Assembly (NCBI GenBank): GCA_026874595.1
Contig: CM049317.1
Span: 42,184,401-42,248,400, forward strand
DNA length: 64,000 nucleotides
Direction of reading: 5' to 3'
Source of the DNA: Sipunculus nudus
Taxonomy: Eukaryota > Annelida > Sipuncula > Golfingiida > Sipunculidae
A program made the position numbers and the translations under genes. Positions 10,322-22,419 of the stretch are shown here, in pieces. Each line of letters starts with the position of its first letter. The first letter of the stretch is position 1. The notes beneath the pieces were generated by a model. That model did no database searches and was not told where the DNA came from. It saw nothing but the letters and a program-made list of their open reading frames with translations.

Positions 10322-12942
10322 CAGCTAGTATATGATAAAAAATTTGATTTGGGAATGAGGCACATGCTGGTTTTGTGTGGTAATAAATATATAAGCTTTA
10401 TTATGAGTTTTTGGTGTTTAGCTTATGTATGATTTTGATAGTATCTTTGGAGACAGGGAAGAGGATTGATTTCATTTATTTTATTAACAAATGGAGTGCT
10501 ACTGTCACACAGATTTAGACTTGGCCATATAACTTATAAGCAGCACATATAATAAAGAGTTTAACTGTTTATTAAAATTCAATAACAAATATTATGCCAA
10601 TATATTTTTCATTAAAAAATAATAAGAAAATCATATGATTTTTTAAAAATAAAATATAACTGAAATGATTATTAAAATAATATTATAGAATATATTCATG
10701 AATGCATTCATGAATACATTTTGAAAGTATCTGCACTGGTATTCAAATACTTTGATTTTTACCTGAATTCCCATTCTTATGCATTAACATTTTTTAATGC
10801 AGTACATATTCATATTCGTATTCAAGTACATTTGGAAAGCATTTGCACCATGTCTAGTATTTATTCAGTTTTAGCCAAACAATGATGTTGAGAATCCAGA
10901 ATATACAAAATTCACAAATTTAAATAATGATCATAAGTACCTGGTTTTATAGCTTTTATTTATATTAAAAAAATAAATGTAATATATTCACTTTGGACTA
11001 CTTTCACATAATCTACACACTAGACACAGTAGGAATCTAGATTAATATCATCAACTGCATCTTTGTCTATCATTAATTTCCCTTAATATGATCCCTAATG
11101 ATTAGTAATGAATAATATGATTTATTTTTTTTTTATCATTAAAATTGAACTGAAAAATACCATATGTGACTGCATGGTGTTATTTGGAATAACAATGACA
11201 CTGACATTCTATCTATCCATACAAGATTCTTACATCATCAGTAACTGCAAGTTAATTTTCTGTTACTCATCAACTAACAAATTCCTTTTCTATTAATTTT
11301 TCTTTAATTTGTTATTAAAAACCAATAAAAAATTATCTATTTATTGTTTATTGTTATGTTGTTTTTCAAAACAACTACTAGATGAGTTGGGTTGGACACC
11401 TGGATCAACTGTGGCTGGGCATTAGCTGCCTGGCTGCCCCAGTGTATGTCTCGCCTCAAGCGTGCATAATCTGATGAAGGGTCAACAAGGTCAACATACA
11501 GGTGACTGAAGAGGGGCTGGATTGAGCCTGGGTCTGACATGGTCTCATAAAAACATTAATAAAAGCTACAATATTTGGCCAATTTCTTTCAACTTTCTAA
11601 ACTACAAAGATAAAATCCTTATGTGTGTGCATCATATGAAAATTATATCTACAATGCTCTCAGGAAACCAACGTGCCATGGTCAAAGTTGGGCAAAATTT
11701 AAGGTACTAATTTTATATTTATACTAATAACTTATAAAATTTGAAAAATTCAGAACTAATTTTTGGTATTCAATTGAATCTTGATTAAATAATGTTACAT
11801 CCCTGACAAAAAATCTCTAGCTTCAGCAATCCTCTTGTTAAGGGAGTAAATATATTTCTTGATTTTTTTAAAAGTGCATTATGTTTGGGCCCATAACTCA
11901 AAACAATTACGCAATACTGACATCATTTCTGGCATGTGCATAGGGAATGTATAGAAAAATATGTATATCATATATGATCAAAGTCATATCAGTGGTTTTG
12001 ATATTAGGCTGTCTTACAATGTAACAATGGGTTTTTTAATGGAAAAAATGAAGTTTCTCAAAGGAATTAAGTCCTAGTGATCAAATTCTTGGCATGGTAG
12101 GGGATTTTGGAGATGTCTAACTGCATGCCAAATTTAAGGAACTTAGAGCTGAAGCTGGGGAGCTGATCTCTAGCAAACTGCATAACACTATCTTGATGTA
12201 AACAATAAGTGACATGGTGCTTGAAAACTTGAATGAAATCTACAGTTTTTGATCAACTGGTTTCCAATTTTCGGTGTTAACAGTTGAAATGGTAACAAAA
12301 ACATGCTTTGAAAATTAAATCCACAACAGTTACAGGAAAAAAACGTGCCATGGTCAAACTTGGGCAAAATTTAAGGTACCAATTTTATATTTTTGCCAAT
12401 ATTTAAAAAAATTTAACAGATTTTGATCTAATTTTTGGTATACAATTAAATTTTGATATATTAAAGTTGTATTACTGAAAAAAAGTCCCTAGCTTTAACA
12501 CTTTTGGTCTTAAGTGACCAAATATCTTTCCTGATTTTTTTACAAAGTCCATTATGTTTGGGCCCATAACTTTTTTAAATTAAATAATACTGACTTGATT
12601 TCTAGCATGTACATAGGAACTATATAGAGGAATATTTATGGAAAATATGAAGAAAACCAGGTGAGTGGTTTTGATATTAGGCAGTCCTGAAGTGTGAAAA
12701 TAGATTTCTAATAAAAAAATTGAGGTTTTTCCTTAATATCTTGAAGGAACAAAGTCCTATTGACCCAATTTTCGGCATGGTAGGAGATTTTGGGGACATC
12801 TAACTGTATGGTGAATTTCAGATTCGTATGTCCAATGGTGTTGAAATGTGCCAGTCTTACGGACGGACATCCGGACGGACGGACAGACGACGGACAATGC
12901 GCCACGACTATAGCTCAGATGACTATTAGTTAGCTGAGCTAA
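10322..12942 (+). mobile_element. family B long copy, left terminus missing
   Basis: About 2.6 kb collinear with B copies 36782-39416 and 42991-47154, including 'gaggcacatgctggttttgtg', the ATTCATGAATGCATTCATGAAT palindromic stretch near 10695 and the right module. It ends in the hairpin TAGCTCAGATGAC..TAGCTGAGCTAA near 12911-12942. The ACAAG terminus is absent and the copy starts abruptly within the shared sequence. Confidence 0.78.
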
Positions 12943-13161
12943 TAAAAAATTGAGGTTTTTCCTTAATTGCTTAAAGGAACAAAGTAGCAAAGACCCAGTT
13001 TTTTCAGTTTGGTAGGAGATCTTAGGGACATCTAACATTATGCTGAATTTTAAATTCCTAGGTCTTATGGTTTTAAAAGGTGCCACATTTATGGATGGAC
13101 AGACGATGGACAATGCACCACGACTATAGCTCAGATGACTTATAGTCAGCTGAGCTAAAAA
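12943..13161 (+). mobile_element. second B right-end module in tandem
   Basis: About 215 bp repeat the right module of the preceding copy ('ttgaggtttttcc' to GTCAGCTGAGCTAAAA at 13161). The element therefore carries two consecutive right ends. Confidence 0.75.
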
Positions 13162-13262
13162 TGGGCCTATGGTAAGTGTTATATAAAAATTACATTTCAT
13201 AAACTAATAATGTGTTAAGGTAATTAAGTTTTCAAAAGTTAAATATATGGCCATATGAGTTA

Positions 13263-15256
13263 ACAAGTGACCCATGGGTCATGACATTCAGCCGACTGAC
13301 ATGTTGACTATAAGTCCTTGCACAGGAAACTACTTAAGATAATGTAGGTGGCATCATTGTTCATGCATCTTAGCTTAAGTTCATCAAGACCCATAAGTCT
13401 TGGGTGCTCAAACATACCCCAAAACTCTGAGAATTTAGGTCACAGTGGCCGAATTTCAGGTTTCTGGGGGGAACTTTTGAGGAACTCTCAGGATGTCAAG
13501 TAAGAAGTTTCTGGGCCAAATGGTTATGATTTGTACCCTACTTTTGTAATCAAATTTTTAGTTATACTGGGGGGTACTTTTGAGCCCCATAGCTCAGACA
13601 ATATGGGTGACAGAGACCTAATTTCAGGTTTTCAAGAAGACTTTTTCATGGGCGTTCCTGCATGTTAAGATACAAGATTCTAGGTCCAGTCATTACAATT
13701 TGTGCCCTGTTAACAGATGACCACATCTTTAAAGGTCTCAAAAACAAAGAAAAAAATAGTAAAAAATAAAAAAAATCTAGATGGCACCACCAGTCTGCAG
13801 AAACTGATGAAACACTTCATGATCAATATCCATGCAAAGAGTCATTGTGATCAATGGATTAGTTGATCAGATACTTGAGCTTTTGTTTCATATTTTTCAT
13901 TATTCTGGGGGGGGGGGGGGGGTACTCCAGAGCCCCATAGCTTGAAGAATACAGGTAACAGAGACCTCATTCCAGGTTTCCAAGGAGATTTTTCATGAAC
14001 CTCTCTGGATGTAAGGTTAGAAGATTCCAGGTCCAGTGGTTAAAATTTGTGCCATGTTAACAGACAGACTGCCAGACGGCCGGACAGATGATGGACAATG
14101 AGTGATCGCTATAGCTCAGCTGATTCACAAGTCAGCTGAGCTAAAAAATTGTAAAAAAATAGGAAAAATACAGGTGGCGCCACCAGTCTGCAGAAACTGA
14201 AGAAACACTCCATGATCAATATCCATGCAAATAAACATAGTGATCAATGCATTAGTTGGTCAGATACCTGAGCTTTTGTATAAAATTTTTCATTATTCTG
14301 GGGGAGGGGGGGTACTCCAGAGCCCCATAGCTTGAAGAATACGGGTAACAGAGACCTCATTCCAGGTTTCCAAGGAGATTTTTCATGAACCTCTCTGGAT
14401 GTAAGGTTAGAAGATTCCAGGTCCAGTGGTTACAATTTGTGCCATGTTAACAGACAGACTGCCAGATGGCCGGACAGATGATGGACAATGAGTGATCGCT
14501 ATAGCTCAGCTGATTTACAAGTCAGCTGAGCTAAAAAATTGTAAAAAAATAGGAAAAATACAGGTGGCGCCACCAGTCTGCAGAAACTGAAGAAACACTC
14601 CATGATCAATATCCATGCAAAGAAACATAGTGATCAATGCATTAGTTGGTCAGATACTTGAGCTTTTGTATCAAATTTTTCATTATTCTGGGGGGGGGGG
14701 GGGTACTTTGGAGCCCCATAGCTTGAAGAATATGGGTAACAGAGACCTAATTCCAAGCTTCCATGGAGACTTTTCATGGACCTTCCTGGATGTAAAGTGA
14801 GAAGATTCCAGTGGCAGCAGTTACGATTTGTGCCCTGTAAATAGATGACCACATCTTTAAAGGTCTCAAAAATATGGAAAAAAAAATGTAAATAATCGAA
14901 AAAATACAGATGGAACCACCAGTTTGCAGAAACTGATGAAACACTCCATGATCAATATCCATGCAAAGAATCATGGTGATCAATGCATTGGTTGTTCATA
15001 TACTTGAGCTACTGTATCAAATTTTTCATTATTCTGGGGGGTACTTCAGAGCCCCATAGCTTGAAGAACAAGGGTAACAGAGAACTAATTCCAGGTTTCC
15101 AAGGAGACTTTCATGGATCTCTCTTGATGTAAAGTTAAAAGATTCCAGGTCCAGTGGTTACAATTTGTGCCCTGTTCACAGACAGACGGCCGGAAGGACG
15201 ACTGACAAAGAGAGATCGCTATAGCTCAGATGACTAACAGTCAGCTGAGCTAAAAA
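13263..15256 (+). mobile_element. family B element with tandem core-plus-end units
   Basis: The left end ACAAGTGACCCATGGGTCAT is at 13263 and the final right end TCAGCTGAGCTAAAAA is at 15256. The interior consists of about 340-390-bp core units with landmarks 'caccagtctgcagaaactga', 'catgatcaatatccatgc' and 'attctgggg..tact'. Two further right-end hairpins close units at 14147 and 14537, so the repeated unit there is core plus right end. G-runs of variable length sit at the same core position (13908-13922, 14301-14313, 14692-14703). ORFs inside (14615-14800 and others) are not credible genes. Confidence 0.78.
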
Positions 15257-15360
15257 TTAATCCCACAAAGTTTGACCAATATTCCTGATTTTAAAACTAA
15301 GTTTAACAGTGTTATTCACACCTAGGCTTGGCCATCTTAAAAGATATATGAATGAAATGC

Positions 15361-15912
15361 TACAGAGTATTTTTATCTTCTTAAATCTTGTCAGTTAGCA
15401 CTTACATTAGATCCTAATATTTTATCATATTTGACTATTAGGATTCAAATCCTGAACATTTTTTCTTTAAAAAAATCAAAATTGTCAATGTCTCAACAAA
15501 ATAATTAATTTAACATTAAAATTATAAGATTCATCTTGTTTATAAGTCCCGTGTATTGAAGGGGTGGGTGGGGAGGGGTCTCTGTTGTTACTGCTTGTTG
15601 CTGAAAAAAATGTAAAATTATAAGATTCATCTTGTTTACAGAGTATTTTTATCTTCTTAAATCTTGTCAGTTAGCACTTACATTAGATCCTAATATTTTA
15701 TCACATTTGACTATTAGGATTCAAATCCTGAACATTTTTTCTTTAAAAAAATCAAAATTGTCCATGTCTCAACAAAAGAATTAATTTAACATTAAAATTA
15801 TAAGATTCATCTTGTTTATAAGTACCGTGTATTGAAGGGGTGGGTGGGGAGGGGTCTCTGTTGTTACTGCTCGTTGCTGAAAAAAATGTAAAATTATAAG
15901 ATTCATCTTGTT
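15361..15912. repeat. 276-bp tandem duplication
   Basis: 15361-15636 and 15637-15912 are near-identical, with about five substitutions by eye (for example TCATATTT/TCACATTT, GTCAATG/GTCCATG). Each unit runs from 'tacagagtattttt' to 'ttcatcttgttt' and contains a GGGGTGGGTGGGGAGGGG stretch. This is a recent local duplication. Confidence 0.92.
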
Positions 15913-15943
15913 TATAGTACAGGTCTGTCAACAGAATGGGGAT

Positions 15944-15985
15944 GGGGGGGGGGGGGGGGGGAATGAGAGAGAGAGAGAGAGAGAA
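15944..15985. repeat. G homopolymer and (GA)n microsatellite
   Basis: A run of about 15 G is followed by GAATGA and nine or so GA repeats. A similar arrangement (G-rich then GA-rich) is found at 42254-42310 and 52905-53060. Confidence 0.85.
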
Positions 15986-16070
15986 AGGCTCCCTGTGATG
16001 TGCTCCTAAGTTATATACAGCAAATATGAAGCGATAAACATTGTGTGACTTTATTTCACGGTTGATCATT

Positions 16071-17017
16071 CATACGTTGCGAAGCTGCATATTTTCGCTC
16101 GACCGCGGGGTCATTAAATGGATTAAACGGCTACCGATTACCCATGCGTACCTGATCTCACCACGCAGTATCTAACTGTAAAATTAGCCACTTTGTTATA
16201 GCAGGCTGTTTGATATTAATTTATCGGTTTTGCTCAGTATATCTCAAACTGAAATGCTTAGTGTCAAACATCTGCTCGCTCCGTAGCTGTTTGTACCATG
16301 CCGCCATGCACAAGTTCCTTGGGGTTCGTTAAATCTCGGGCTTCCTTCAACATTAAAGCAAATCAAATGAAACAACCATCATCAAAGAAAGTTTATTTTA
16401 GGCTGAAGCTACATTCACCAATAAAAACAAATGTTCCCAGGTTCATTGTCATTACAATCTTCGCAATATCAACGTCGTCATTATCTTTGAGATTATCGCA
16501 TTTGGACAGCTGAACAAAGACAGTTTTAGGCAATGCCGCCAGGTGGCACCACACTTACTCCTAGGCGGGAGCTTATGCTATCTGAGAAAGTCAAGCTAAA
16601 TTGACTGACTGAATCAGCAAAAAAGAGCATACGCGAGTAAATGAAAATTGTTGATGTCGTCATAGACTTTTTCCTTATATTGTTCACTACTTGAGATAAG
16701 TAAAAATAATCACAGTTTGTATATGAATATTGAATGCAGGATGTGTGCATGAATTTGTATTACATATACATGAAATCTGATATAATACAATAAACTCGTC
16801 CTTGTAGCTGTTCGCTGTCTATTTTTATCATCCCTCAGTTATCAACCAAGGTCAACCTGCCTAATAAGGACACCTCACTATTAAGGACAAAATGATTGAG
16901 TCCCTTGACTGTCCGCTGTAGACAGGTTTCACTGTATATATGCTACCAACTTGGGAGGAGAGGTCACCAGTACATCATTCCCGATCCGACTCTTTACCAG
17001 CAAGTTCCTCTTAAAAT
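16071..17017. other. unassigned region flanking the gypsy remnant
   Basis: Less AT-rich than its surroundings in 16075-16560. No recognised exon, RNA or element terminus. On the minus strand 16930-17017 follows the pol stop and could hold the start of a 3' LTR, but I could not delimit it. The frame at 16298-16513 (+) shows no known domain. Confidence 0.35.
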
Positions 17018-18357
17018 TCACTTACCGTAAACAAAGTCGGAGCAAACTGATTTCTTTATAGTTCTGCCATATCTGGTATGGGTGGTTGCGCTTGGAGTAG
17101 GTGGTACTGCTTCTGGCTCTGGAGGTGCTAGTTCCATGTGCCTGATCATCCTGTTGAGACTGTGAGGTGTCAACAGAAACTGGTGGTTTTGATCTATGCA
17201 CACTAGTTTGTGCTGTTCTAAGAACTGGAAAGGGTATCAGCTGCTCTGGTTGCTGATGCTCTTGGGTTTGTCGCAAATGTTGGTGGTTCCTCCTTAATAA
17301 TCTACCATCTTCAGTACATACCTCATAAGATCTGATGTCTGCTTTCCGCTAAACTCTAGCTTTGATACATCCTTTCTGGTAATTTAGCAGTTTGATTCTG
17401 ACAGTATCACCTGGTTTCAAATCATCAAGTTCTCTGGAACCAACATTATAATATCTGAACTGTTTTGCTTTACGTGTATACAGCTGATTATGCACATTTT
17501 CGACAGTCTGTGGCTTTAAAAGCTTACGAGATGTAGGAAGCTTTGTTCTGGTTCACCTACTGAATAATCTCTGACAAGGGGCACTGGAGGTGTATTCCTC
17601 CAGTCAAACGGGGCTATAAGTACGGATCTCTGTGGTCGTCCTGGGCTTTCCTCATCAGATTCTTAGCTGTCTTAACTGCATTATCAGCTTTACCATTGGA
17701 CTGTGGGTATCCAGGTGAACTAGTTATGTGCTCAAAATCATACAAGTCTGTGAACTTGGCGAAATCAAATAAATTGAATGATGGGCCATTATCAGATATT
17801 ACAGTATTGGGAAGTCCATGTCTAGCCATATGCTGCTTGAGCTTTCTGATCACAGTCTTAGCAGTTTTATTCTCAAGCAGATCGATCTCAAAAAGTTTGA
17901 ATAGTAGTCATTGTCTCTACCATTCAGCTCGAACAAATTGGTGCCCAGTTTAGCCCATGGCCAGGAATGCTATGAGTAATCATTGGTTCTTTCTGTTGAG
18001 ATGAACTGTACTTGTTACATGTTTCACACTTTGTAATGTAACTGTTTATGTCCTGACTCATACCTGGCCAATACACCACTTCCTTAGCCCTTGTATACCT
18101 CTTTGACCCTCATGGAGTCTCCACAGTACATCTTGCCAAGCTCTAGCTGGAACAACTAACCTCTCACCTTTAAAGATGAGGCCATCTTAAACTATCAGTT
18201 CCTCTTTGAATGTTGCATAGTGCCAGACTGGCTCTTGTTACTGTGTAGAGTCCTCTGGCCAGACATTCTGTATTGTGCTTTTAAGACTCTCCTTCTCACA
18301 ATCATGGTCTGCTGCCTGCTGAATGATTGTTAGTGTTTTATCTGAGATGGGCAGGTA
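17018..18357 (-). pseudogene. Ty3/gypsy pol remnant: RNase H tail, integrase, C-terminal tail
   Basis: Reading leftwards on the minus strand. Around 18300-18357 there is an RNase H/linker end (LPISDKTL). Next comes an integrase zinc-binding region with YWPGMSQDI and KCETCNKY near 18000-18090. The catalytic core spans about 17614-17930 with ISDNGPSF and GYPQSNGKAD. A GDTVRIKLLNY segment follows near 17400, then RSYEV and LRRNHQHLR near 17280-17350, then a basic tail ending at the stop near 17018. At least two frame changes and in-frame stops (for example a TAG after KARV near 17350) disable it. In the DDE core the first Asp position reads Asn (GTNLFEL) and the Glu position reads Asp (KADN), with the usual 35-residue spacing after SDNG. 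It belongs with the fragment at 19196-19926. Confidence 0.88.
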
Positions 18358-19195
18358 CTGTGGTTGCCTTTATATCGGCGAGGCTTATTTTTCGCGGTTT
18401 TTGTATTTTTAAATGTTTCACGGGGTTCCTTTTTCACGCTCTCATTAGTCTAGTAGTATATTTTATTATCAAATATGAAACTATGAACTGTAACAACCAA
18501 ATTATTTAATAAAGCGCAGATTTCACTATTATCTAGGTCTACTATTTCTCTGTCCGGATATCTCATGTTCAAACAGTCATGGACGGCTGAGCTGCCACGT
18601 GTGGGAAGCATTGACCCCACTGGTTGTGATTAGTTCAGGGCAAAGACTAACTCTAAACAACTCATTTTCCACTCTTCTACGGCAATTTGACCCCATAATG
18701 AACTGTGGCCTTTCAAATATATTCAAAATTCACGTCAACACTAGCCAATCAAACATCATTTGGCGTGTCACGATTTCAGTTGTGACAGAATTGGTCCTTT
18801 ATACAGTTACAAGGTGGCGCTACCCTAGTGGCTACATTCACTATTTTAATGGCAAATTTTATTCATTAACAATAAATAAATACGGACAATGTGAAAAAGT
18901 ACCCTCTACTTAATATTCATTTTAAGCGGCACTCAATGTGATCTGGCTTGGTACACATACACTTAATTTTTAAATAATACTGCCCGGCGGACACTGACAT
19001 TTTCCAGAGTCTTGTCATGTGCGGGGAGGCAGGAAAAACTGCCAGGTAGGCCCACCCGGTCAGCATATCCCTGCAAAGGGCACAGTTTTTGCATCTAAGC
19101 CAACGAATATTATTTTACGTGGACCCTGTTATTCTCCCTGAATCACGTTAAAGTATATGCACCAGGCTCGATGGACATCACTACGTAGCTGAAGA
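18358..19195. other. 838 bp interrupting the gypsy pol remnant, unassigned
   Basis: This replaces most of RNase H between the RT thumb (19196) and the RNase H end (18357). It contains 'ggtggcgctaccctagtggc' near 18815 but no terminus I recognise. It could be an inserted element or host DNA captured at a deletion. The 104-codon frame at 18599-18913 (+) shows no known domain. Confidence 0.4.
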
Positions 19196-19926
19196 TTTAT
19201 TTCAAATGTCGCCAACTATCGGTAGCCTCTGAAATTAACGATAAAGACCTGAAAAAATTGGTGTCTTCCCTAACAACTGTCAAAGTTGGTCGGTAACCTC
19301 TGCTAAATTCGGAATATAGTCTCTCACAAAGTTGACCTTCTTTAACAGATGCTTTATTGATGTCTGGTATAGGCATCTGTTGTATTGCAGTCACTTTATC
19401 TGGATCTATTTCGAGGCCTTCGTTTGTGATTATGTGAACTAAATAAGGTAGTGATGCCTGTTTAAATTTCAGTTTGTCTTTGTTCAGTTTCAGACCACAT
19501 GCGAGTGCATCAGAGTAATCAGATTCCATATCCATGCCATTTTGACCGTCTGAACTGGCTCAGTCCTTTCCCTATGTAACTCATTACATTTTATGGCAAA
19601 ATGGTTTCTGCCTGAGCATTTCCTACATTGTTTTCCATAGGCTGGGTGCTGTTCCCTGCCATAAGCATGACTCTGTCCACAAAACTTACAGGATTGCCTG
19701 TTGCGATTAGTCAAGGGTCTCTGATGGCACTGTCCATGGACTTGTCTCTAGTCTGCTGGCCTTTTGGGTTTTGTTTTCATGATATGTACCACTTCCTGAG
19801 TTATGGTTTTGACTTGTTGCGTAGTTATTTTCTGTGCTCTACATTTGTCAATACACAACTGAAGTGTTAGGTCTTTTTCTGCTAATAGAGCTTTGCATGC
19901 AGTGTGGTCCCTGATGCCAACTACTA
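19196..19926 (-). pseudogene. Ty3/gypsy gag zinc knuckle joined to RT thumb
   Basis: From right to left: gag capsid end (VVGIRDHTACKALLAEKDL near 19860-19926); then a nucleocapsid region with CKFCGQSHAYG and the knuckle CRKCSGRNHFAIKC (C-X2-C-X4-H-X4-C) near 19570-19700; then, in another frame, an RT thumb ([34 protein letters not shown]) at 19200-19510. Protease and the catalytic part of RT, including the YxDD region, are missing between knuckle and thumb, so a deletion has fused them. The element cannot encode an active polymerase. Gag continues at 21096 beyond an inserted A element. Confidence 0.88.
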
Positions 19927-21095
19927 ATTGTATCCGCCAAAACAGAGTTTTGCGGATACTGTTTTCAGCTGGCCGCCGCTGCGGCCGCTGCGTAGGTGTC
20001 CCGAGAACTCCTCCGTAGCGGCTGGGTGGAATTCTACGAAACCTGGGATTATGTTCGGGTCACATGTGAACTGCTGCGCCCCGATTTTGTTTTGACCTCT
20101 GACCTTTCCTCTGCGTTCTGCGTCCGTTTGTGCGTCTGTATCCACACATAAACCCACATATCTCGGGAACCATTTGACCGATCAGGCTAAACATTTTACA
20201 CAAATGTAGCCCTTGGATAGCTTTATAACATACACAAAAAATGGTGGCGCCACCTGCAACCATTTTTGAACAGTGTCCATCTGTTCATCTGCCTTTGGAT
20301 AAAATCAGTCATATCTCTGCATTGGTTGGACTTATTCACCTGAAATTCGGCATGCGAATACATCCTGGATAGCTTTTCTGATTTTATGACAGGTGGCGCC
20401 ACCTACATTCATGTTTACGCTGCAGACATCCAAGCTCATATCTTGGGAACCGTTTGACCCATCAGGATAAAAATTTTATACAAATGTAGCCCTTGGATAG
20501 CTTTATAAAATACACTAAAAATGGTGGCGCCCCCGCAACCACTTTTGCACAGCGTCCGTCTGTTTGTCTGCCATGGGATAAAATCACTCGTATCTCGGCA
20601 GTGGTTTGACATATCTGCTAAAAATTTTGCAGGTTTATACATCCTGGATAGCTTTTTCGATTTTATGACAGGTGGCACCACCTACATTCTAGTTTATGCA
20701 GCAGACATCCAAGCTCATATCTTGGGAACCGTTTGACCGATAGGGCCAAAGTTTTGCATGTGTGTAGTTCTCACATAGCTCTTTATCATAAGCCACCTGC
20801 AACCATTTTTGCACAGCGTCCATCTGTTTGTCTGTCGTGGGCTAAAATCACTCATATACATGTAGTGGTTTGACCTATCTGCCTTAAATTTTGCAAATGT
20901 ATACAACTTGGACGGCTTTCTGGTTTTTGTGGTAGGTGGCGCAACCTACATACACAATTTGGCTGCAGACATCCATGCTAATATGCAACACTTCACTCTA
21001 TTTCCCCTTGCCACTCAATCCATGCCTCACTTCACCCATTCCACTCTGATTTAGGCGGATACACGTAGTCGCTTGTCGACTACCTGTATTCTAGT
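19927..21095 (-). mobile_element. family A element inserted in gypsy gag
   Basis: On the minus strand the left end is ACTAGAATACAGG, then the hairpin GTAGTCG-acaag-CGACTAC, then GTATCCGCCTAAATCAGAG. The right end is ACTCTGTTTTGGCGGATAC then AAT. These share an inverted subterminal motif. Core units are bounded by GGTGGCGCCACC or variants at about 20240, 20391, 20525 and 20669. Removing about 19927-21095 rejoins gag in frame across RDR and VVGIRD with no target duplication, consistent with insertion between A and T. On the plus strand the right edge reads hairpin, 7 nt, CTAG, T, exactly the layout of a canonical Helitron 3' end. Confidence 0.85.
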
Positions 21096-21321
21096 TCCTA
21101 TCTCTAATCAGTTCTTCCTCCAAGGGCCCATATATTGCATGACTTAGAAAGAGTACGTAGTACAGTAATGTAAGTGTCAATACTCTCATGTGGCTCTTGA
21201 TCATGTTTGTTAGATACATATTATTCATTTTAGTAGTTTCAATCGTAGTTTCCATTTTGGGTGGAGGCAGTAGACTGCTGAATCTTGGACATACTGCGCC
21301 ACTGTGTCCTCCGTCTGCCAT
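21096..21321 (-). pseudogene. Ty3/gypsy gag N-terminal remnant
   Basis: The minus-strand frame from an ATG at 21321 begins MADGGHSG, passes a PPPKMETT stretch and ends with YGPLEEELIRDR at the A insertion. The last motif continues as VVGIRD on the far side of the insertion. Much of the capsid between the N-terminus and YGPLEEE seems deleted. The N-terminal assignment is tentative; the RDR end is solid. Confidence 0.6.
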
Positions 21322-21725
21322 TTTGTTTACAGCTGATTTTAGTCCACGTATATCAAACAAGATGGCACACCATTTATTCTGAGTCTCTATGTTAATAACA
21401 GACATACCTGGTCCTGTATTCTGACGATAACGACACATGGGCTGATTTTCTTACTTATGACACCATGTGTCAGACGGCATTGAGTGATTTAACACCAACA
21501 AACAGATGTGCATGACTTCAGATGGTTTAATCTAGCTATAGACTACTGTACAGACAGGTAACATTAGTAACATTATGAGCCAAGTTGATAATTCACGGAC
21601 TGGTTATGTTACTTTAAACAGATAAACCGCATATCGTAAATATCGTCACAAGGAGCATAAAGCTGCACTGAATGACCTACAGTGACCAAAGTGGACTGCT
21701 TGACAATGTAATGGAATACAACAAG
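21322..21725. other. unassigned region right of the gypsy remnant
   Basis: A 5' LTR and leader of the minus-strand gypsy element could lie here, but I saw no terminal TG/CA pair or primer-binding site. No other feature recognised. Confidence 0.35.
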
Positions 21726-22419
21726 AGCCTCCAAAAAAAAATCAACAACTAGCTTAATTTTGCAGCTTTTATTTTCAAATTTCAGATTTTAACAGATTAA
21801 ATCCTTATGCGTACATGCTGTGAAAATTAAATCCAAAAAAATGCCGTGGCCAGTTTGGCAAAATTTATGGTACTGATTTTATAATTATGCTAATAACTTA
21901 AAAAAATGCAAAATTCCGATCTCATTTTCAGTATACAATTGAATCTTGATTAAATGAAGTTATATCCCTGAAAAAAAGTCTCTAGCTTCAGCAATTCTTA
22001 TTTTAAGTGAGTAAATATATTTCCTGATTTTTTACAAGGTGCATTATGTTTTGGCCCGTAACTTGAACAAATTACACAATACTGACCTAATTTTTGGTAT
22101 GTCAATAGGAAATGTATGTAAGAATATGCATATTTACTATGATCAAATTCAGATCAGTGGTTTTGATATTAGGCAGTCTTGAACTGTAACATTGGGTTTT
22201 TAATGGAACATTGAGGTTTTTCCTAAATATCTCAAAGGAATGGAGTCCTAGTGACCGAATTTTTTTAATGGAAGGAGATTTTGGGGACATCTAACTGTAC
22301 ACAAAATTTTGGATTCATAGGTCCAATGGTTTCAAAATGTGCCCTGTTAACGGCGAGACAGACAACGGACAAAGGACCATGACTATAGCTCGGATGACTT
22401 AAAGTCAGCTGAGCTAAAA
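21726..22419 (+). mobile_element. family B element, right part
   Basis: It is collinear with 11560-12160 and 42420-42770 ('cttatgcgtacatgctgtgaaaattaaatcc', 'aggttt ttcctaaatatctc') and ends in the hairpin TAGCTCGGATGACT..AGTCAGCTGAGCTA at 22387-22416. It abuts the next B left end directly. Confidence 0.65.

Noticed and set aside
16298-16513. 71-codon frame in a less AT-rich interval
   Set aside because: No homology recognised, no splice context, and it sits beside a retrotransposon remnant.
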